Shown piece by piece: positions 60,291-64,000 of a stretch of 64,000 nucleotides of DNA. The notes under the pieces are model-generated. The model saw nothing but the letters and a program-made list of their open reading frames with translations. It did not search any database and was not told the origin of the DNA. The translations under genes and the position numbers were made by a program. Source of the DNA: Chitinophaga sp. Ak27 (lineage in GTDB: Bacteria > Bacteroidota > Bacteroidia > Chitinophagales > Chitinophagaceae); assembly GCF_012726295.1 (NCBI RefSeq), contig NZ_JABAOB010000007.1, forward strand, positions 186,001 to 250,000, read 5' to 3'. Positions within the stretch are counted from its first letter, which is position 1. Every line of letters starts with the position of its first letter.

Positions 60291-60806
60291 CTACCGGTGC
60301 TGGGGGCTACGCAATTGCTGCTGAAAAAGTTGGTTCAGGAGTTCCAGGCTATCTAAAAAGCCGGGGTGGGACTGCATGAATGCTTTGTACTGCATCTGCC
60401 CACCGGCACTGGCTGCAAGGCTGTCCAGGTGGGCTTTAAAACCCATCAGGGATTTGTAATTCCGGGCATTGATGCGCCCATCACTCAAATCCATCCTTGA
60501 ATCCAAAGGAGCCGCCATGACCGGTGGATGGATCTGGCCAATGTTTAACTGAGGTTTAGCCGGCGTGGTAAAACAGTGCAGTAGCAGCCAGCCATTATAG
60601 GCGCACAAGCAGAGTGTCAGACCGGCCAGGATCAGGAGTTTGGCCCTTTTAGTCAGTCCACCAGCTTTCTTGGCGGGAGCTTCAGCCCTGGGGCGCCCTT
60701 TGGGCGGAAGGAATGGCGGTCTTTGAATTTTAGGACTGTACTTAGTTTCACCAGGGGTTGGAGAATGGACATCTCCATTTCCTACAGGGGATTGAATTGG
60801 GGTCAT
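60291..60806 (-). CDS. single-helix protein at the traL position
   Basis: 171 residues. Pro-rich cytoplasmic N-terminus, one membrane helix (LLILAGLTLCLCAYNGWLLL at 60-78), then a helical periplasmic part. Position between traK and traM equals traL in CTnDOT-type operons, but the sequence itself is not recognisable as TraL. Confidence 0.6.
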   Translation of the reverse strand: MTPIQSPVGNGDVHSPTPGETKYSPKIQRPPFLPPKGRPRAEAPAKKAGGLTKRAKLLILAGLTLCLCAYNGWLLLHCFTTPAKPQLNIGQIHPPVMAAPLDSRMDLSDGRINARNYKSLMGFKAHLDSLAASAGGQMQYKAFMQSHPGFLDSLELLNQLFQQQLRSPQHR

Positions 60807-60838
60807 TGTTCAACAGATTAAGGTTTATAAACAAAGGT

Positions 60839-61456
60839 TTAGCGGGGGACCACCGAGATATCTTTATTCTCCAGGATCTTCCATCGTTCGATCAGGAAAC
60901 CATGGGGGTTATTGTCACTACGGCTGATCTCCCTCAAGTCGCCCGCGGTTTCCAGGCTGCGCGATAAAATACTTGTGGGCCTGGTCAGCGTCTGGATGGC
61001 ATAGCAACGAAAACGCGCCTGATTGCCGTTCATATCCAGGGTAACACTGTCAATGCGTATGGTCTGGTTGACATTGGAGCTGATGATATTACTGTAATAG
61101 TTGGCTTCTTTGAGATCATCGTATTGCCGTTTTGCCGATTCGTCAGCCAGGTAAAGCGCCTTGGACATATTGGCTTCAATCGCCTTGTCGTCCGGACTCA
61201 AGGTGAAAAAATAGGTATGAAAAGTTTTGATATGGTCTTTGGCCTCTACGGCGAAGTTGTCTTTTCGCTCCGAACCATAGGCCTCCAGGGCCTTTCCATT
61301 GACCAGCACATATACCTTTTCATTTTTGGCCTTTGCCATTTCAAAGCTCTTGTAAATGGTATACAGGCATAACGCAATGGAGCCTGTAATGACCATAAGG
61401 CTCACCATCCTGATATAGCGGAACGCGCTATCTACATTTTGCATTTTTTTGAACAT
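60839..61456 (-). CDS. traK: conjugative transposon protein TraK
   Basis: 205 residues, VirB8-like. Short cytoplasmic N-terminus, one membrane helix (VSLMVITGSIALCLYTIYKSF), then the periplasmic NTF2-like domain (FAVEAKDHIKTFHTYFFTLSPDD). ATG 61456; GTG 61459 adds one residue. Inner-membrane assembly protein. Confidence 0.88.
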   Translation of the reverse strand: MFKKMQNVDSAFRYIRMVSLMVITGSIALCLYTIYKSFEMAKAKNEKVYVLVNGKALEAYGSERKDNFAVEAKDHIKTFHTYFFTLSPDDKAIEANMSKALYLADESAKRQYDDLKEANYYSNIISSNVNQTIRIDSVTLDMNGNQARFRCYAIQTLTRPTSILSRSLETAGDLREISRSDNNPHGFLIERWKILENKDISVVPR

Positions 61457-61501
61457 CACTCTCGCTTTTCTCGTTCACATTGTTCTGATAGAGCACTCCG
61501 G

Positions 61502-62773
61502 TTATTTACCAGTGCCCATATCATCTTGTTTTTTTCCGGATAATTTGTCGGCCATATAGGCCCCGCCGTAACCTGCTACCCGGCCGATAGCACCAGCCAT
61601 TCCATAGCCAGAGGCACTGCCGCTACGACCTTGTTTATAATCGTTGCGCATTTCCCCCAGGTTGTCTAATACCTGGCCGGCTGCGCCCAATCCAGATTTT
61701 GCCATACCCATACCCATCTTGCCGCCACTCATGGCCATACTTGGAGAACTGCTGGCCAGGCTGGAAATTTTCTGAACCAGTGCGCCACCACCACCCGCGT
61801 TAACCACAAAGCCTGCAACAGAAGGAACAGTGAAATAGCCGACGATGCCGATGATCAAAAAGGCCAGATAACCGGTATCCGCCTGGCTGAAAAAAGTGTC
61901 GCCCGTTTGATTGATCTGGCCGATATCCATCTTGATCATCTCTTCCTGTATTTTGCCAATCACAGCCCCAAAAATGTTCGCCACCGGGAGCCACAGAAAG
62001 ATATTGATGTACTTGGCGATCCAGGCGCCCAGGGTGTGTCCCAAACCATCAAACACGGCAATGCCGAATACCAGCGGGCCAAGGATCGCTAAAACGATGA
62101 GCTGGAAGGTGCGCAGGGTATTGATACATAAGGCTGCGGTTTCAAACAGCACCCGAAGCACTTCATTCATCCATTCCTTCACGGAGTTTTGCATTTTGTA
62201 CATGCCTTTTGCAATTTCAAAACGCAGGCTGTTGCCAATGCCGTCATACCAGGTTTCCTGGGAGGGATCCTGGTTATTATGGGTATACTTATACCATTTG
62301 TCCCGGTCACCATCTTTACTTTGACCGACATACATCTCATAGATAGGGGAATCTTTGATGGCCTTTTCCTTTTCCTTGAGCAGCTGTTTGATGACCTGGT
62401 TGGAATTCTGCACCATCTCAGAAGTTGCATCACAAACCGGTTGGAGAAGCCCGTCCAGTGTGCCGATGACCAAAGTCGGGAACCAGGCAATACAAAAGCC
62501 CAACACAAAGGGGCGAAACAAAGGGTAGAAGTCAATGGGCTCCGCATTTTGAATGTGTCTCCATACCCGGAAGGCGATATAAAACAGGGCGGCAAAACCC
62601 GCAATGCCTTTACTGGTATTGATCAGGTTAGAAGATAAGGACATCATCTGGTTGCGGATGGAATCCAGAATGTCCTGCATAGAATGGATGCTGTCAGCCG
62701 TACCCTGGCCATAGCTTAGCATGGGGATAAGGGCCAGCAAGGACAGCAGCAGTAGAATTTTATTCCGTTTCAT
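61502..62773 (-). CDS. traJ: conjugative transposon protein TraJ
   Basis: 423 residues, VirB6-like. Signal peptide-like N-terminus (MKRNKILLLLSLLALIPMLS), then membrane helices at about 48-68, 88-118, 210-250, 265-290 and 300-330. A Gly/Ser/Met-rich C-terminal tail (SSSPSMAMSGGKMGMGMAKS) follows. The start ATG overlaps the stop of the upstream TraI-like gene by 4 nt. Inner-membrane channel component. Confidence 0.88.
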   Translation of the reverse strand: MKRNKILLLLSLLALIPMLSYGQGTADSIHSMQDILDSIRNQMMSLSSNLINTSKGIAGFAALFYIAFRVWRHIQNAEPIDFYPLFRPFVLGFCIAWFPTLVIGTLDGLLQPVCDATSEMVQNSNQVIKQLLKEKEKAIKDSPIYEMYVGQSKDGDRDKWYKYTHNNQDPSQETWYDGIGNSLRFEIAKGMYKMQNSVKEWMNEVLRVLFETAALCINTLRTFQLIVLAILGPLVFGIAVFDGLGHTLGAWIAKYINIFLWLPVANIFGAVIGKIQEEMIKMDIGQINQTGDTFFSQADTGYLAFLIIGIVGYFTVPSVAGFVVNAGGGGALVQKISSLASSSPSMAMSGGKMGMGMAKSGLGAAGQVLDNLGEMRNDYKQGRSGSASGYGMAGAIGRVAGYGGAYMADKLSGKKQDDMGTGK

Positions 62774-63420
62774 TGTTGATCTGATTGAGTGATACCATGG
62801 AGTTTGGAAGAGCTGGTGACCTGTAATTTTTCCTTCGAACGGGCCAGGGCCATCAGCGAACAGCTGTTGCCAAACGCCTTGACGAAATCAAGTTTGTCCT
62901 CGAGATCTGCACAGATCTTGTCAATGGCGGCCAGCCGCTCATCGTCCGACATGCGCAGCTTGCCGGCAGTGATTACATTCAGCAGCTGATCGAGGTTTTG
63001 GAGGCTTTCGCTGGCGATATTTTGGTAGACCCCCAGCATATAGGTGATTTCCGAAGGGTTGAATAGATCAGGACGCGTAAACCGTTTGCCTGCGGACTTA
63101 TACTCTTTGAGCAGGATGATCTGATAGTCAATGATGTCGGCAACCTTTCGGTACTTCTTGACCACAGGACTCACTTCTAACAGTCCGTCCAGGAAAAATT
63201 TATGCAGGTTGAAATTTCCTTCGGTCAGCGATTTCACGGTCGTATAGCCCTTGCTGACAATTTCAAACCCCTTTTTCAGGGTGGTTAAAATGCTTTTTAA
63301 CTGGGCAAGCTTCTCGATATTTAGGGCCAATTGGGCCGCTTCATTGGCCTGTGCGTTAGCAGGTGGTTTTGCCATGCACCATAGCAACAGCACAACCAGT
63401 ATTGGTTTTATGATTTTCAT
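62770..63420 (-). CDS. TraI-like conjugative transposon protein (periplasmic), copy 2
   Basis: 216 residues. Signal peptide (MKIIKPILVVLLLWC..., ending ANAQA), then helical body with LKKGFEIVSKGYTTVKSLTEGNFNLHKFFLDGLLEVSP and a matching C-terminal half. This is the TraI-family helical protein of Bacteroidota elements. ATG 63420 chosen; GTG 63429 adds three residues. It overlaps traJ by 4 nt. Confidence 0.8.
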   Translation of the reverse strand: MKIIKPILVVLLLWCMAKPPANAQANEAAQLALNIEKLAQLKSILTTLKKGFEIVSKGYTTVKSLTEGNFNLHKFFLDGLLEVSPVVKKYRKVADIIDYQIILLKEYKSAGKRFTRPDLFNPSEITYMLGVYQNIASESLQNLDQLLNVITAGKLRMSDDERLAAIDKICADLEDKLDFVKAFGNSCSLMALARSKEKLQVTSSSKLHGITQSDQQ

Positions 63421-63462
63421 CTCTCTCACGTTTTCTCTTCCACATCAAATTTTTGTATTTTT

Positions 63463-64000
63463 CTACGGCAGGACACCGTTCAACTGCTGACTGGCTTTAA
63501 CTTCTCTATGGAGTTTCTGTTTGGACACGCGCAGCAATTGCAGGGTCGTATAAAAATCCCTGGTGAAGCTGTATTGCTCCTCCGCCTGCTGGTAGAGCTC
63601 ATTGATCCGGGTGATCCGCTGATCATCTTTTAACTGGAGCTGGTTGTCAGAAACTACGGTGATCAGCTCATCTAAGGTTTGCGCCAGCAGATCAAGCGTA
63701 TGATCGATCACCTGACGGATATACTGGCTTTCCCAGGCTGCCATTCCTTCGGTGCGGGACAATTCACCGATCTTTTTTAGCTGGGCTACAGCTTCGACAT
63801 TGAACAGAATCAGCCCGGTAACCTTCTCATATTTTTTAATCCGGGGACTAACGATTTTCAGGGCGCCGAAGAAGTCCCGGTGTAAATTGAAATCCCCGTT
63901 CTTGATTTTGTTGATCAGGTTTAAGCCTTTGGAGGCAATGTCATATCCCTTCTTCAGATAACCTTTATAGACCTCCAATGCGGCAATCTGCTGAGCCAGC
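63463..64000 (-). CDS. TraI-like conjugative transposon protein, copy 1 (cut by window edge)
   Basis: 179 residues seen; the frame is open to the edge (QIAALEVYKGYLKKGYDIAS...), so the N-terminus lies outside. Helical with KGYDIASKGLNLINKIKNGDFNLHRDFFGALKIVSPRIKKYEKV, matching the copy at 62770 block by block. TTG at 63976-63978 is not the start. Confidence 0.8.
   Translation of the reverse strand, partial: LAQQIAALEVYKGYLKKGYDIASKGLNLINKIKNGDFNLHRDFFGALKIVSPRIKKYEKVTGLILFNVEAVAQLKKIGELSRTEGMAAWESQYIRQVIDHTLDLLAQTLDELITVVSDNQLQLKDDQRITRINELYQQAEEQYSFTRDFYTTLQLLRVSKQKLHREVKASQQLNGVLP

Larger units (their letters stand above)
51726..64000. mobile_element. integrative conjugative element, left part (continues beyond window)
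   Basis: From the 3' end of tRNA-Gln to the right edge. A serine recombinase at the junction, a small companion gene, accessory proteins, then traN, traM, a traL-position gene, traK, traJ and two traI-like genes, all minus strand. Base composition and gene content differ from the housekeeping part before it. The other end, relaxase, coupling protein and VirB4 (TraG) genes are outside the window. The exact att boundary cannot be fixed without the second end. Confidence 0.85.

Overview
The window looks like chromosomal DNA of a Bacteroidota bacterium of the Chitinophaga type. The evidence is: Bacteroidota -7 promoter boxes (TAnnTTTG) in front of many genes, a SusC/SusD pair, DUF4254, DUF3467, OmpH-type and TraI/J/K/M/N-type proteins with Bacteroidota features, and the order four tRNAs-tuf-tRNA-Trp-secE-nusG-...-rplKAJL-rpoBC. 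No rRNA, CRISPR array or insertion sequence is visible.

Layout. 1-8400: mixed housekeeping genes (DUF58 protein fragment, ribE, cobalamin adenosyltransferase, ABC ATPase, gatC, trpS, deoxynucleoside kinase, two cell-envelope proteins). 8400-14330: a 1.1 kb non-coding leader containing four copies of a CAACCAAAAT box, each followed by an ATG, then a SusC/SusD outer-membrane import pair. 14459-17262: DUF3467 protein, Ldh-family oxidoreductase and aspartate kinase. 17315-24868: a RES/Xre toxin-antitoxin pair, a DnaE-DinB translesion polymerase pair, two membrane proteins and an XRE-S24 (LexA-like) repressor. Palindromes of the form CTAA-N5-TTAG lie in front of both the repressor and dinB, which suggests a small SOS-like regulon. 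25198-27282: cupin, rpsU, a Xer-type recombinase and a hibernation factor.

27534-44068 is the translation/transcription core: tRNA-Thr, Tyr, Gly, Thr, a tRNA-like element just ahead of tuf, tRNA-Trp, secE, nusG, then two tandem transglutaminase-like proteins separating nusG from rplK, then rplA, rplJ, rplL, rpoB and rpoC. 44270-51557 is accessory and envelope material: an H/D/K-rich heptad-repeat protein, a DUF4397 lipoprotein, a glycerophosphodiesterase, an OmpH-like lipoprotein, an APC permease, a DUF4254 protein and a heptosyltransferase-like protein.

From tRNA-Gln (51663) to the right edge lies one end of an integrative conjugative element. It has a large serine recombinase whose reading frame runs antisense through the whole tRNA-Gln, a 54-residue companion gene, three related accessory proteins, and a minus-strand transfer operon traI(x2)-J-K-(L)-M-N. 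The element continues past the window, so its other end is not seen.

The observations I rank highest are the recombinase/tRNA read-through, the two-promoter SOS-like operator set, the leader-box array before susC, the tRNA-like element before tuf, and a dispersed family of hairpins built from 7-nt-periodic GC repeats.
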